This document shows positions 54,363 to 63,880 of a stretch of 64,000 nt of DNA, piece after piece. A model generated the notes under the pieces. It did not search any database. It was given only the letters and a program-made list of their open reading frames with translations, and had not been told where the DNA came from. The stretch's first letter is position 1. Each line of letters starts with the position of its first letter. The stretch is from NCBI GenBank assembly GCA_017645305.1, contig JAGCPD010000006.1, positions 36,479-100,478 of the forward strand, read 5' to 3'. The position numbers and the translations under genes are program-made. The stretch comes from Bacteroidaceae bacterium. Its GTDB lineage: Bacteria; Bacteroidota; Bacteroidia; Bacteroidales; Bacteroidaceae.

Positions 54363-56621
54363 TTATTTGCGCCTGACGTCCTTAATTTCCTTTATTTTCT
54401 TTAGCTTTTTACAGATAGACAGGATGTCGGTCACATCGTGGACACCCAGTTGAATCTCTGCAGTGAATATGCCGTCTTTTGAGTCGATATTCAACTTGTG
54501 GATGTTTACATTCAGCTGCTGGGATAGGACACCGGTTATCTGATGCAGTACGCCAATGTGGTCTATGCCTTCAAGATATATTGTTGTAAGGAATGAAAGT
54601 TGTTTGTGTGTGTCCCATTTTGCAGCAAGAATGTGGTTGCCGTCGCTGGCCTTCAGCCTCGAAGCCACTTCGCACTGACGCTTGTGGATAGTGATGCTGC
54701 TGACACCGTCAAAATACCCCAGTACATCATCACCGGGAATAGGATGGCAAGTCTGGCAGATAATGTAATGCGCCATTGTCTCCTCATTAAGGACGAGGGG
54801 TTTTTTCTTGTCAATTTTTATCGGAGCCACATTAACAGGAGTATCAGCGTTGGCATTGGCTTTGGCCTTGTCATTATGGCGCTTAAAGAGAGTAAGATAG
54901 CGCCCCCATCCCTTTTTACTCCGAATCTTATTTAGGATGGTTGCTTCGTCGTTATCACCAAGATTGATACGCTTTTCCCCAACTGCGACAAGAAGTTCTT
55001 CCCTTGACTGCATATTGTGTAGCCGGCAGAGTTTATCTATGTTGATGCTGTTGGGCTCTTTCTCTATCTTTTGGAAGAAGGCATTCAGCAGTTCCTCGCC
55101 CTCTTTCTGCTTTTCTCTGTCTTCACGACGCAGAATAGCCTGAATCTTACCCTTCGCCTTTGCAGTAGTGGCAAACTGCATCCATTCGCGCTCAACCTTC
55201 TGGCTTTTGGAAGTAAGAATCTCTACCTGGTCGCCGCTTTGCAGTACATGACTGATAGGAACCAGGTGATGATTTACTTTAGCGCCAATGCAATGTGTTC
55301 CAAGGAAGGTGTGTATGTTAAAGGCAAAGTCGAGTACCGTACAATTGGCAGGCATAGTTTTGAACTCGCCCTTTGGCGTGACCACAAAGATTTCACTGGC
55401 ATACAGATTAAGTTTGATGGTATCCAGGAAATCAATGGCATTGGGTTGGGGGTCATCCAGGATTTCCTTGATGGTGAGCAGCCAGTTATCCAATTCGTTC
55501 TCGCTGTCCTCTGTTGTCTTGCTACCCTCCTTGTATTTCCAGTGTGCAGCAAACCCCTGCTCAGCCTTGTCGTCCATACGGCGGCTTCTGATCTGTACTT
55601 CTACCCACCGGCCTGTTTTACTCATAAGCGTAGTATGCAGTGCCTGGTAGCCGTTGGCTTTAGGGTGTGCCAGCCAGTCGCGCATACGTTCTGGGTGAGG
55701 TTTGTATATACTGCTGGCAATTGCATATATCTGGAAGCATTCCGCAATCTCCTTGTTGATATCGTCGCAGTCAAAGATAATGCGGACGGCCAGTATGTCG
55801 TAAATCTCCTCAAAAGTTACATGTTTGTTTTGCATCTTGCTCCAGATGCTGTAGGGCGTTTTTATACGTGCCTTTATCTCATATTTTATTTTAGCCTCAT
55901 CAAATTTCTCTCTGAGGGGAGCGGTAAACTGGTCGAAGATGGATGTGAGGTGTTCTTTCATGCCGGCCAGCTTTGCTTTTAGGGCACGGTACTCCTCAGG
56001 GTGTTCATAGCTGAAACTCAGGTCTTCCAGCTCCTCTTTTATTTTGTTGAGACCCAGCCTGTTTGCTAAGGGCGCATATATGTAGAGTGTTTCGCCGGCT
56101 ATCTTATACTGCTTGTTAGGCAACTGGCTGCCTAGGGTGCGCATATTGTGCAGGCGATCGGATATCTTGATGAGGATGACGCGGATATCGTCACTCATGG
56201 TCAGCAGCAGCTTCTTGAACGATTCTGCCTGTGCCGACGCCTTATCGCCAAATATTCCGCCGGAAATCTTGGTAAGTCCGTCAACAATTTGGGCAATCTT
56301 TTCGCCAAAGATGTTGGCAATATCCTCTGCGGTGTAGTCAGTATCCTCAACAACATCATGAAGGAGTGCTGCACAGATGCTGGTACTGCCCAGTCCAATC
56401 TCTTCACATGCTATCTGTGCAACAGCAATGGGGTGCATAATGTAAGGTTCGCCAGAGAGGCGACGGACTCCTTTGTGGGCCTCCTTGGCAAAGTTGTAAG
56501 CCTTGTCGATTATCTCGACATGTTTACGGTGCTTGGATTTAAGATATGTTTCAACAAGATGCTGATAAGCCTCACTTACCATCTTCTCGTCTTCCAATTC
56601 TTTATTGGTTACTTCTTCCAT
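54363..56621 (-). CDS. RelA/SpoT bifunctional (p)ppGpp synthetase/hydrolase
   Basis: A 752-residue Rel protein. The HD hydrolase has HDVVEDT near residue 88 and KISDRLHNMRTL. The synthetase has KTPYSIWSKMQNK, ANGYQALHTTLM and WVEVQIRSRRMDDKAEQGFAAHW. TGS domain (EIFVVTPKGEFKTMPANCTVLDFAFNIH) and C-terminal ACT domain (TTIYLEGIDHIGVLHQITGVLSQQLNVNIHKLNIDSKDGIF) complete it. Both catalytic sites look intact, so it should make and degrade (p)ppGpp. ATG 56621 is preferred to a TTG two codons upstream. It follows the lytic transglycosylase gene at a 48-bp gap. Confidence 0.96.
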   Translation of the reverse strand: MEEVTNKELEDEKMVSEAYQHLVETYLKSKHRKHVEIIDKAYNFAKEAHKGVRRLSGEPYIMHPIAVAQIACEEIGLGSTSICAALLHDVVEDTDYTAEDIANIFGEKIAQIVDGLTKISGGIFGDKASAQAESFKKLLLTMSDDIRVILIKISDRLHNMRTLGSQLPNKQYKIAGETLYIYAPLANRLGLNKIKEELEDLSFSYEHPEEYRALKAKLAGMKEHLTSIFDQFTAPLREKFDEAKIKYEIKARIKTPYSIWSKMQNKHVTFEEIYDILAVRIIFDCDDINKEIAECFQIYAIASSIYKPHPERMRDWLAHPKANGYQALHTTLMSKTGRWVEVQIRSRRMDDKAEQGFAAHWKYKEGSKTTEDSENELDNWLLTIKEILDDPQPNAIDFLDTIKLNLYASEIFVVTPKGEFKTMPANCTVLDFAFNIHTFLGTHCIGAKVNHHLVPISHVLQSGDQVEILTSKSQKVEREWMQFATTAKAKGKIQAILRREDREKQKEGEELLNAFFQKIEKEPNSINIDKLCRLHNMQSREELLVAVGEKRINLGDNDEATILNKIRSKKGWGRYLTLFKRHNDKAKANANADTPVNVAPIKIDKKKPLVLNEETMAHYIICQTCHPIPGDDVLGYFDGVSSITIHKRQCEVASRLKASDGNHILAAKWDTHKQLSFLTTIYLEGIDHIGVLHQITGVLSQQLNVNIHKLNIDSKDGIFTAEIQLGVHDVTDILSICKKLKKIKEIKDVRRK

Positions 56622-56669
56622 ATCCAAAGCTTTTTACGTTACATTATATAATATAATATATAGAGCCGT

Positions 56670-57947
56670 TTATGGCATCTTCAGCTTCTGCCCTGTCCTG
56701 ATGTTGGTTCCCTTTAGTCCGTTGGCACGTTGTATAGCCTTGACAGTTGTGTGGTTGCGCTTTGCAATAGCTCCAAGGGTGTCACCTTTTTTAACGGTAA
56801 CAGAGCGGGAGGATGCAGATTTGGTGCGACTGTTCTTTCTGCTGTTGTGTGTTTTTGACGTAGTGCGTCCGCCGTCATCTGCAATGACCACTTCTTTTAC
56901 GGCAGAATATTCAACGGGTTTTACGTAAATCGAATCTCCTGCATCGATAAATGCATTAATCTTGTCGGAAGGCATACGCAGGATGCAGTCATGTGAATCC
57001 CCAGGAATAAGCGTTGTCCGGTATTGAGGGTTAAGCGCCCTAAGCTCCTCAATGCTGATATCGCATGTGGCAGCTATCTGTTCCATTCTGACATTGCGCT
57101 TCAGCAGCAACGTGTCCGTTGCCTGCGGAAGCGTGGTGCCTACTGGACAGATATTGTGGTCGCAATAATAATTCATAACATAGTTTGCTGCAATAAAGGC
57201 AGGTACATAGCCTCGGGTCTCTGCTGGCAAATATTGGTAAATGCCCCAGAAGTCCTTTTTGCCGCCAGAGCGCCTGATAGCCTTGCTTACGTTGCCAGGA
57301 CCGCAATTATAGGCGGCAATGGCAAGGGACCAGTCGCCAAAGATGTCATAAAGGTCTTTCAACAGATGGGCAGCAGCATAACTTGCCTTAATGGGGTCTT
57401 TCCGTTCATCAATAAGGCTGGTGACTTCCAATCCGTATTTCTTGGCAGTTCCAATCATAAACTGCCAAAGCCCTACAGCTCCTGCCCTGCTGACGGCATT
57501 GGGGTGCAGGGCACTTTCAATAATGGGAAGGTTCCGCAGTTCAAGGGGGACCTGATAACTCTCAAGTGCTTCTTCAAAAATGGGATTGTAGAAGTTGCAT
57601 GTTCCCAGCATGATGCTTACAGAGGGACGAAGGCGTTCGCAGTATCGGTCTATATATTTGCGAACTGTCTCGTTATAGGGCATCTCTATTACGTTGGGAA
57701 GCCGGCTAAGACGCTTTGCGTATGTCTCGTCGTCAAAATCAGGGTTCACGCCTGTTGACTGGCAGTTCTCCACGTTATCCAGATAATTCTTTGTCATCCA
57801 GTCGTTCAGCAGGCTGTCAAGTTCGTGCATCTGCATTCCTTCGGGCAATAAAGTGTCATCGGTGCCTATAGTATCGTTGTATTCTTGGGCATAGGTGGCA
57901 ACTGCCATTAACAATACGCAACTGAATATAAACAATCTTATCTTCAT
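56670..57947 (-). CDS. Lytic transglycosylase with SLT and LysM domains (MltD-like)
   Basis: A 425-residue protein with signal peptide MKIRLFIFSCVLLMAVATYAQ. The SLT domain (about 120-260) has catalytic E144 in LPIIESALHPNAVSRAGAVGLWQFM and the supporting AAYNCGPGNV and YVPAFIAANYVM. A Ser/Lys-rich linker (TTSKTHNSRKNSRTKS) precedes one C-terminal LysM (VTVKKGDTLGAIAKRNHTTVKAIQRANGLKG...GQKLKMP). It cleaves peptidoglycan to anhydro-muropeptides. Part of the parA-parB-DUF5683-LTG-rel order usual in Bacteroidetes. Confidence 0.93.
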   Translation of the reverse strand: MKIRLFIFSCVLLMAVATYAQEYNDTIGTDDTLLPEGMQMHELDSLLNDWMTKNYLDNVENCQSTGVNPDFDDETYAKRLSRLPNVIEMPYNETVRKYIDRYCERLRPSVSIMLGTCNFYNPIFEEALESYQVPLELRNLPIIESALHPNAVSRAGAVGLWQFMIGTAKKYGLEVTSLIDERKDPIKASYAAAHLLKDLYDIFGDWSLAIAAYNCGPGNVSKAIRRSGGKKDFWGIYQYLPAETRGYVPAFIAANYVMNYYCDHNICPVGTTLPQATDTLLLKRNVRMEQIAATCDISIEELRALNPQYRTTLIPGDSHDCILRMPSDKINAFIDAGDSIYVKPVEYSAVKEVVIADDGGRTTSKTHNSRKNSRTKSASSRSVTVKKGDTLGAIAKRNHTTVKAIQRANGLKGTNIRTGQKLKMP

Positions 57948-57958
57948 TTCTTCTGTTT

Positions 57959-58672
57959 TTAATAGGATAGGACGAATTTGACTCCAGGAATTGTTTCCCT
58001 GCCGTACGTTTTGGCTGGTGCCGTCTGGATAAAAGTTGGTTCTATGTGCAGGCTTAAGTCTTCTGTGATGTCAAAGGACGAGAGCTCAGCATCCACGTAA
58101 GCGTCAATTACAGCCAGCAGGTACACCCCTGCAAAGGCAAAAAGGCTTAGGTCGCGGTTCCGCCTGAAAAAATTCTTCTTGTTTTTGAATATGTTCTTGA
58201 AGCGCTCCTCCCTTCCTGTAATATCGTAGCCTATGGGAAGCATTTTTTCATAGCTCTTGGTGTTCGGGTCTGAGTCCATGATGTCAAGATAAGCCTGAGA
58301 ATAGTCATGAAGCATTTGGGAGTTCCATGTCAGGGCATATACACATCCCAGAAATCCACCGTATATGATGGGCAGCTTCCAGTATTTGTGATTGTAGATT
58401 TGTCCGCCTCCGGGAAAGACAAGTCCCAACCACATGGCACGGATGGGGTCTGGGGTAAAGCGCTTCTTTTTCAGCGATGATTCTATCGCCACTTTAAGAA
58501 GGCTGTCAGAAGTATTAACCACAAGTGCAGAATCCGGCAGCACAATCCTTGCAAGAGAGTCAGGATGCTCTATCCTCTGCGTCTGTGCAAGAAGTGCGGT
58601 CCCACCGCCAAACCATGCGACAAGGTAAAGCAGGAGTATCCGGATGCTATATGGTAAAATATATACTCTCAA
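57959..58672 (-). CDS. DUF5683 family membrane protein
   Basis: A 237-residue protein: hydrophobic N-terminus (RILLLYLVAWFGGGTALLA), then PDPIRAMWLGLVFPGGGQIYNHKYWKLPIIYGGFLGCVYALTW, the family core with a second membrane segment, and a third (LSLFAFAGVYLLAVIDAYVDAELSSFD). Conserved beside parB in Bacteroidetes; function unknown. It overlaps parB by 4 bp, indicating coupled translation. Confidence 0.87.
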   Translation of the reverse strand: MRVYILPYSIRILLLYLVAWFGGGTALLAQTQRIEHPDSLARIVLPDSALVVNTSDSLLKVAIESSLKKKRFTPDPIRAMWLGLVFPGGGQIYNHKYWKLPIIYGGFLGCVYALTWNSQMLHDYSQAYLDIMDSDPNTKSYEKMLPIGYDITGREERFKNIFKNKKNFFRRNRDLSLFAFAGVYLLAVIDAYVDAELSSFDITEDLSLHIEPTFIQTAPAKTYGRETIPGVKFVLSY

Positions 58673-59574
58673 TTTCTCAGTTTGTCAATGATGGCAATAA
58701 TACGTTCCAGTTCCTCTTCGTTGGCAAAGGGAATGGTGATCTTTCCTTTTCCTGTTTCGGCGCATGTAAGCTGTACTTTTGTCTGGAAGAATTTGCTCAG
58801 GCTATTGCGCAAGGCACCGTATTCGCTGCTCAGGTTGGAGCCTTTCTGCCGGATGCGTTTTCCCTCTTTGTTTTTCACGCTTCCTCCTCGGCTCAGTTCC
58901 TTTACCATTTCCTCTATCTTGCGAACACTTAATTTCTCTTTCTTGAACTCCCTGAACACCTCCAACTGAACGGTAGGGTCATTCAAGGCCAGAAGAGCAC
59001 GGGCGTGTCCCATGTCAATCTCCTTGTTCTTGAGTGCCATCTGAATGGGAGCCGGCAACTTAAGCAATCGAAGGTAGTTGGCTACGGTAGCACGGTTTTT
59101 TCCTACCTTGTCGCTAAGTTGCTCTTGGGTAAGGTCATACTGCTCCATCAGGTGCTGGTAGGCCAATGCAATCTCTAATGCAGTTAGGTCTTGGCGTTGT
59201 ATGTTCTCTACCAGTGCCATTTCCATCATATTCTCATCGTCAACCGTTCTGATATATGCGGGAATATGGGTAAGACCTGCACGCATACTGGCCCTCCAAC
59301 GCCTCTCACCGGCAATGATGGTGTAAGAACCGTCACCCATATCGCGCAACGTGATAGGCTGTATAATGCCGATTTGCCGGATGCTGTTAGCCAGTTCCTG
59401 CAGGCTGTCATCGTCAAAATCTCTTCTAGGCTGGTTGGGGTTAGGATGGATGTTCTCGATACTTATCTCGCAGATATTTGATGACCCTGCCGTCTGAACC
59501 TCTGTGCCGGTATTTAGCAAAGCGTCAAGCCCCCTTCCCAAAGCCTGTCCCTGATATTTTTTACGTATGGCCAT
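58669..59574 (-). CDS. parB: Chromosome-partitioning protein ParB
   Basis: A 301-residue CTPase-clamp ParB. ENIHPNPNQPRRDFDDDSLQELANSIRQIGIIQPI opens the N-terminal domain, which contains the GERRWRASMRAG box. The helix-turn-helix is LTQEQLSDKVGKNRATVANYLRLLKLP and the C-terminal dimer domain follows a basic linker. It begins 12 bp after parA. I did not notice a parS site (GTTTCACGTGAAAC-like) nearby. Confidence 0.95.
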   Translation of the reverse strand: MAIRKKYQGQALGRGLDALLNTGTEVQTAGSSNICEISIENIHPNPNQPRRDFDDDSLQELANSIRQIGIIQPITLRDMGDGSYTIIAGERRWRASMRAGLTHIPAYIRTVDDENMMEMALVENIQRQDLTALEIALAYQHLMEQYDLTQEQLSDKVGKNRATVANYLRLLKLPAPIQMALKNKEIDMGHARALLALNDPTVQLEVFREFKKEKLSVRKIEEMVKELSRGGSVKNKEGKRIRQKGSNLSSEYGALRNSLSKFFQTKVQLTCAETGKGKITIPFANEEELERIIAIIDKLRN

Positions 59575-59586
59575 GTGGTGATAGTT

Positions 59587-60351
59587 TTATTTGTTTTTCT
59601 CAATAATTTCCTCTGCCAGTTTCAGGTGGACCTTTGCACCAACGGCATCTGCATCGTACAGGATGGCTGGCATTCCATGACTGGGTGCCTCGCTTAGCTT
59701 TACGTTTCGTGGAATGACCGTCTTGAAGACAAGTTCGCGGAAGTGCCGTTTTACCTCCTCGTATATCTGGTTAGCCAGACGCAGACGGCTGTCGTACATC
59801 GTAAGCAGGAAACCTTCTATTTCAAGGGCGGGATTCATCCTCGATTTCACTATCTTTATGGTGTTCAACAGTTTGCTGATACCCTCCAATGCAAAATACT
59901 CGCACTGAACGGGAATGATAACGCTATGTGCTGCGGTTAGGGCATTAACCGTGATAAGACCCAGACTGGGGCTGCAGTCTATCAGCAGGTAATCGTACTC
60001 GTCGGCAATGGAAGCCAGCAGTCTCTTCATTACCTGTTCCTGATGCTTTACATTCAGCAACTCTATTTCTGCTCCCACCAGATTGATGTGAGAGGGTATG
60101 ATATCCAGTCCGTTAATATCCGTAGTGTAGATGACGTCGCGAATGTCCATTTCGCCCAGCAAAGCATTGTATATTGACCCATCTATCTTGTTGACATCCA
60201 CGCCCAAGCCGCTTGAGGCATTGGCTTGCGGGTCTGCATCAATTAGCAAAACTTTCTTTTCCAGCGCGGCCAAGGAGGCTGCCAGGTTCATACAGGTGGT
60301 GGTTTTTCCCACACCGCCTTTCTGGTTTGCTATAGCAATGATTTTGCTCAT
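59587..60351 (-). CDS. parA: Chromosome-partitioning ATPase ParA (Soj)
   Basis: A 254-residue deviant-Walker ATPase: [18 protein letters not shown] (about 10-27) with signature Lys, [16 protein letters not shown], and [17 protein letters not shown]. No N-terminal DNA-binding extension, so it is chromosomal Soj type. It heads the parA-parB-DUF5683-LTG-rel series. A near-match -7 box (TATCTTCG, minus strand 60382-60389) precedes it. Confidence 0.96.
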   Translation of the reverse strand: MSKIIAIANQKGGVGKTTTCMNLAASLAALEKKVLLIDADPQANASSGLGVDVNKIDGSIYNALLGEMDIRDVIYTTDINGLDIIPSHINLVGAEIELLNVKHQEQVMKRLLASIADEYDYLLIDCSPSLGLITVNALTAAHSVIIPVQCEYFALEGISKLLNTIKIVKSRMNPALEIEGFLLTMYDSRLRLANQIYEEVKRHFRELVFKTVIPRNVKLSEAPSHGMPAILYDADAVGAKVHLKLAEEIIEKNK

Positions 60352-60432
60352 TAGTTTCTGTTTTCGTTCCTAAATTAAGTGCGAAGATATGATTTTCTTT
60401 TGGAATATGGGGCAGAATTGTCACATTTTTAT

Positions 60433-60440
60433 TACTTTTG
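60433..60440 (+). promoter_or_regulatory. -7 promoter box for surE-lpxB
   Basis: TACTTTTG, 21 bases before the surE ATG at 60462. No -33 element at the standard spacing. Confidence 0.5.
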
Positions 60441-60461
60441 CATAGCAAATGAAACGAAGAT

Positions 60462-61217
60462 ATGCAAAAACAGCCCTTGATATTAATAACAAACGATGAC
60501 GGTTTGAACGCACAGGGTATTTCCGTGCTTACCAAATGTATGCAGAAATTAGGCCAGGTTGTTGTAGTGGCTCCTAACGGTGCACGGTCTGGCTCTGCGT
60601 GCTCTATAACGCCTCTTGTGCCTGTAACCCTGAAGCTGGAAAGCAAGGAGGATAACCTGACCGTTTATTCTTGTAGCGGAACACCTGTTGACTGCGTTAA
60701 GCTGGCGTATGAAAAAGTGGTTCCTCGTAGGCCGGACCTGGTGGTTTCCGGCATTAATCATGGAGATAATGCCAGCATCAGCCTGCATTACAGCGGCACG
60801 ATGGGAGCCGTGTTGGAAGCATGTATGAAAGGTCTGCCCGCCATCGGGTACAGTCTGCGTACCCGTGCCTCGCAATGTGACTTCCAGCCTTATCTCGAGG
60901 TAGTTGAAAAGGTGGCAGACCACGTCCTTCGGAACGGTCTTCCGCAGGATGTCTGTCTGAATGTGAACTTTCCTGAAGTTCCTGTCCTACGGGGGGTCTC
61001 CGTCTGCCGGATGGCAAGGGGAATCTGGCAGTCGGAATGGAAAGATACGGATGAACCGGGAGTATTTCGCTTGACTGGCAGTTTCACCAATTTGGAACCA
61101 GATGCAGAAGATACTGACTACTGGGCTTTGGATCACGGGATGGCATCCGTCACACCTTTGGGAATGGATATGACAAGCTATCCCTGTTTCGACACGTTGA
61201 AATCTTTGCAGGAATGA
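60462..61217 (+). CDS. surE: 5'/3'-nucleotidase SurE
   Basis: A 251-residue acid phosphatase-fold enzyme. Metal site NDDG (11-14) after LILIT, then VVVAPNGARSGSACSIT, SCSGTPVDCVKLAYE and DLVVSGINHGDNASISLHYSGTMGAVLEA. It dephosphorylates nucleoside monophosphates. It overlaps lpxB by 4 bp (ATGA), a common Bacteroidetes pairing. Confidence 0.96.
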   Translation: MQKQPLILITNDDGLNAQGISVLTKCMQKLGQVVVVAPNGARSGSACSITPLVPVTLKLESKEDNLTVYSCSGTPVDCVKLAYEKVVPRRPDLVVSGINHGDNASISLHYSGTMGAVLEACMKGLPAIGYSLRTRASQCDFQPYLEVVEKVADHVLRNGLPQDVCLNVNFPEVPVLRGVSVCRMARGIWQSEWKDTDEPGVFRLTGSFTNLEPDAEDTDYWALDHGMASVTPLGMDMTSYPCFDTLKSLQE

Positions 61218-62377
61218 AGTATTACCTGATAGCAGGAGAGGCCAGCGGCGACCTTCATGCCAGCCACCTGATGGCAGCTTTGAAGGAGGAAGACGCACGG
61301 GCAGAGTTTCGTTTCTTCGGGGGCGATAAAATGCTTGCTCAGGGCGGTACCCTGGTCTGTCATTACAAGGAACTTGCCTATATGGGGTTTATTGATGTGG
61401 CCTTGCACCTGCGTACCATCCTAAAGGGGATGAAAAGGTGCAAGCAGGACATCGTTGCCTGGAATCCCAATGTTGTGATACTGGTAGATTATCCTGGCTT
61501 CAACCTAAAGATTGCGCATTTCCTGCGCGACAACACCCACATACCCGTCTTTTATTACATTTCGCCTAAGATATGGGCTTGGAAGGAGAGGCGAATCAAG
61601 GAAATACGTAGGAATATAGACGAACTTTTCAGCATCCTTCCTTTCGAGGTTGCTTTCTATGAGCAGAAGCACCATTATCCTATTCACTATGTGGGTAATC
61701 CCACTGTTGACGAGGTGGATGCATTTATCAGGGAAAACCCACTGGATGCCGATGCATTCCGGCGCAAGGCGGGATTAGGCAGCCTTCCTATTATTGCCCT
61801 TCTTGCAGGAAGCCGCAGACAGGAAATTCGCGACAATCTCCCCCGCATGGTTCAGGCTGCTTTACCTCTTGCCGAAGAATATCAGTTGGTGGTGGCAGCT
61901 GCACCTGGCATTGATGACGTCTATTATGCCAAATGCTTGCAGGGAGCCGAGGTTAAGGTGTTGCACGGTCAGACGTACAATATTCTCCGTTATGCTACGG
62001 CGGCCCTTGTCACCAGTGGAACGGCAACGCTCGAGACGGCTTTGTTCCGTGTTCCCCAAGTGGTCTGTTACTATATGAAGGCGGGCCGGTTAGCCTCTTT
62101 TGCCCGCCGTCTGTTTTTAAAAGTTCCCTATATCTCGCTTGTGAATCTTGTGGCAGACAAAGAGGTGGTTCCTGAACTTGTGGCACATGAGATGACGGTG
62201 GAGAATACACGCCAGCATCTGCTGTCCATTCTTCCTGACGGAGAAGCCAGAAAAAAGCAACTGGCAGGCTATGAACTGATGGCGCAGCGTTTGGGTGAGC
62301 CTGGAGCTCCGAAACGGGCAGCGCAGCAGATGGTGAGTATTCTTTTGCGTAAATATAACAGCAAGCTTGAAAGCTAA
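61214..62377 (+). CDS. lpxB: Lipid-A-disaccharide synthase
   Basis: A 387-residue GT19 glycosyltransferase joining UDP-diacylglucosamine and lipid X. Motifs: YYLIAGEASGDLHASHLMAALK, ELAYMGFIDV, VILVDYPGFNLKIA, YYISPKIWAWKERRIKEI, FYEQKHHYPIHYVGNPTVDE, LLAGSRRQEIRDNLP and SGTATLETALFRVPQVVCYYM. Complete and typical. It is translationally coupled to surE. Confidence 0.97.
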   Translation: MKYYLIAGEASGDLHASHLMAALKEEDARAEFRFFGGDKMLAQGGTLVCHYKELAYMGFIDVALHLRTILKGMKRCKQDIVAWNPNVVILVDYPGFNLKIAHFLRDNTHIPVFYYISPKIWAWKERRIKEIRRNIDELFSILPFEVAFYEQKHHYPIHYVGNPTVDEVDAFIRENPLDADAFRRKAGLGSLPIIALLAGSRRQEIRDNLPRMVQAALPLAEEYQLVVAAAPGIDDVYYAKCLQGAEVKVLHGQTYNILRYATAALVTSGTATLETALFRVPQVVCYYMKAGRLASFARRLFLKVPYISLVNLVADKEVVPELVAHEMTVENTRQHLLSILPDGEARKKQLAGYELMAQRLGEPGAPKRAAQQMVSILLRKYNSKLES

Positions 62378-62624
62378 TAAATAATCCTAATGATACGGGG
62401 ACTATGGTTTCGTTCCTTTCATCCTATTTCGACCATTACGGGCGTTTCCCCAAGGAATGCAGCGCAGACTCTGGCTACGTCAGTGAGGAGAACTACTCTT
62501 TTATGAATCCGCTATATATAAAGGAATTTCGCCTGTTTTCTCCCTCTCTTTAACATATACGCTTCGTTCTGTGCCCTATACAACTATCAACTCTCAAGGG
62601 GGTAGCAGTTTTTTTTGTATTTTA
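62378..62624. other. Intergenic stretch without recognised gene
   Basis: Between lpxB and the promoter at 62625 I see no convincing gene. A 38-codon plus-strand frame begins at 62390 but has no promoter, ribosome site or family resemblance. Confidence 0.5.
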
Positions 62625-62656
62625 TTTGGTATTTCTCTCACTTATTCGTATTTTTG
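62625..62656 (+). promoter_or_regulatory. Consensus promoter for structured leader RNA
   Basis: TTTG (62625-62628), 20 bases, TATTTTTG (62649-62656): exact Bacteroidetes consensus. Predicted start near 62663, giving about 290 nt before the ATG at 62951. Confidence 0.8.
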
Positions 62657-62662
62657 CAAAGT

Positions 62663-62911
62663 GGTAGTGTAGAAAACCACGTGTTATTCATTTAATTGTG
62701 ATTGCCTATGAGCAAATAAATTAAAGTTAAGTCATAAAGACAAATAGCGTCCGCTTAGATTCTTGTTCTATCGAAATCGGCAAAATTTCACAGAGCAGCA
62801 GGAGTAAAAGTTCGGATGCTCACGCTATGGCGTGGGCTTTTACTCGAATATGCTGCATAGGTGTTTGCCGATACCTGATAGAACGTAGACGAATGAAGTC
62901 CACGTTTTTTT
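62663..62911 (+). ncRNA. Structured leader or small RNA ending in intrinsic terminator
   Basis: Five nested stems build one rod: GTTCTATC/GATAGAAC (62765-62772, 62877-62884), TCGGCAAA/TTTGCCGA (62777-62784, 62864-62871), GCAGCA/TGCTGC (62795-62800, 62851-62856), GAGTAAAAG/CTTTTACTC (62802-62810, 62837-62845) and GCTCACGC/GCGTGGGC (62818-62825, 62830-62837 with one G-T pair, shared end). A small 5' hairpin GTGGT/ACCAC opens the transcript. A terminator follows at 62883-62911. I do not recognise a named RNA family. It could be a free small RNA or an attenuator leader for the gene at 62951. Confidence 0.7.
62883..62911 (+). terminator. Intrinsic terminator inside the leader
   Basis: ACGTAGAC (62883-62890) pairs with GTCCACGT (62898-62905), one mismatch, loop GAATGAA, then seven T. 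Its 5' arm shares two bases with the outer stem of the structured RNA, so full outer-stem formation and full terminator formation compete slightly. Confidence 0.8.
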
Positions 62912-62950
62912 ATTTCCCATTTAAGATACTAACTTAAATACAATATCATT

Positions 62951-63880
62951 ATGAAGAAGCAATTATTACTCTTTCTTGTAACAGCCTTAGTGGCCTTTAC
63001 TTCCGCTTTTGGACAAAACCATGAACTGCAAATCTTCAAGGATGGCAGCCTGATTCAATCATTCCCCATCAATAACATCGATAGTATTAAAATCGGTTAT
63101 GCTTTCAATGCCCCGACCGGAGTAAATGCCCAACTGAACGACAGGATTATCGTAGTATCGTGGACAGCTGTCCAGGGTGCCGCGTCGTACCAAGTCTTTC
63201 GCAGCGGTGACAACAAGAGCTATTCCCTGTTAGCAGGTAATTTGACAAAAACAACCTACACCGACAATGCGCCTCTCATCGGTACGAACTACTATAAGGT
63301 GAAGGCAATAGGCAATGGACAGGAAAGTGCGTTGAGCACGGCTTCTGCTCTTGTGTTTTTCAATGACAATAATGGTTTAGAGAAGGGATTGTACATGGGC
63401 ATTATCGGCTTCAGCGGGGATTTGATAGACAAGGGTGACATGACTCTGCTGGCTCCCAATACGAAGAGCAGTTTCATCTCATTCGTGAACAATTTGACAA
63501 CAGAGAAGAATACTCTGCTATACTATGCTGTGGACAAAGCGTTGGACAAACTAACCACAACTTTTTTCCCCAACAATCTGAGTAATGTGTACCTCGTAAC
63601 TTTTACCGATGGACTCGACCAAGGTTCGCTTCCTGCAATAAACTATGACCCTTATACATCCAAAGCTCAATATCGCACCTATCTTGATGACCGCATCAAG
63701 TCCACCTCGGTGCAAGGCATGCCACTTACGGCATATACCATTGGCATACGTGGCGGTGATGTAACGAATGTTGAGGAGTTCCATAACAACCTTGTCAGTC
63801 TAGCGAGTCCAGAAGAGAATGCTATGGAGGTGACAAGCATGTCGGAAGTCAACAACCGTTTTGGTTCTTTTGCAATTTAG
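62951..63880 (+). pseudogene. Secreted Fn3/VWA-domain protein, 3' end replaced by insertion sequence
   Basis: A 309-residue frame with signal peptide MKKQLLLFLVTALVAFTSAFGQ. After a short module (LQIFKDGSLIQSFPINNIDSIKIGY) comes a fibronectin-III domain (about 55-138; APTGVNAQLNDRIIVVSWTAVQGAASYQVFRSG). A VWA-like domain follows (about 145-305), with a degenerate metal site (GFSGD) and LVTFTDGLDQG. It breaks off at EVNNRF; the last codons, GSFAI plus stop, come from the left end of an ISL3-type element at 63863. So the original C-terminus is lost. It may still be made as a shortened protein. The structured leader lies upstream. Confidence 0.75.

Noticed and set aside
58669..60351. parS centromere site near parAB
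   Set aside because: Looked for GTTTCACGTGAAAC-like palindromes by eye and saw none; a full mismatch-tolerant scan would be needed to exclude it.
62390..62506. A 38-codon plus-strand peptide after lpxB
   Set aside because: No promoter, no ribosome site, odd composition.
62795..62856. Signal recognition particle RNA
   Set aside because: GCAGCAGG resembles part of the SRP domain IV, but the GGAA tetraloop and opposing CAGG strand are missing on both strands.
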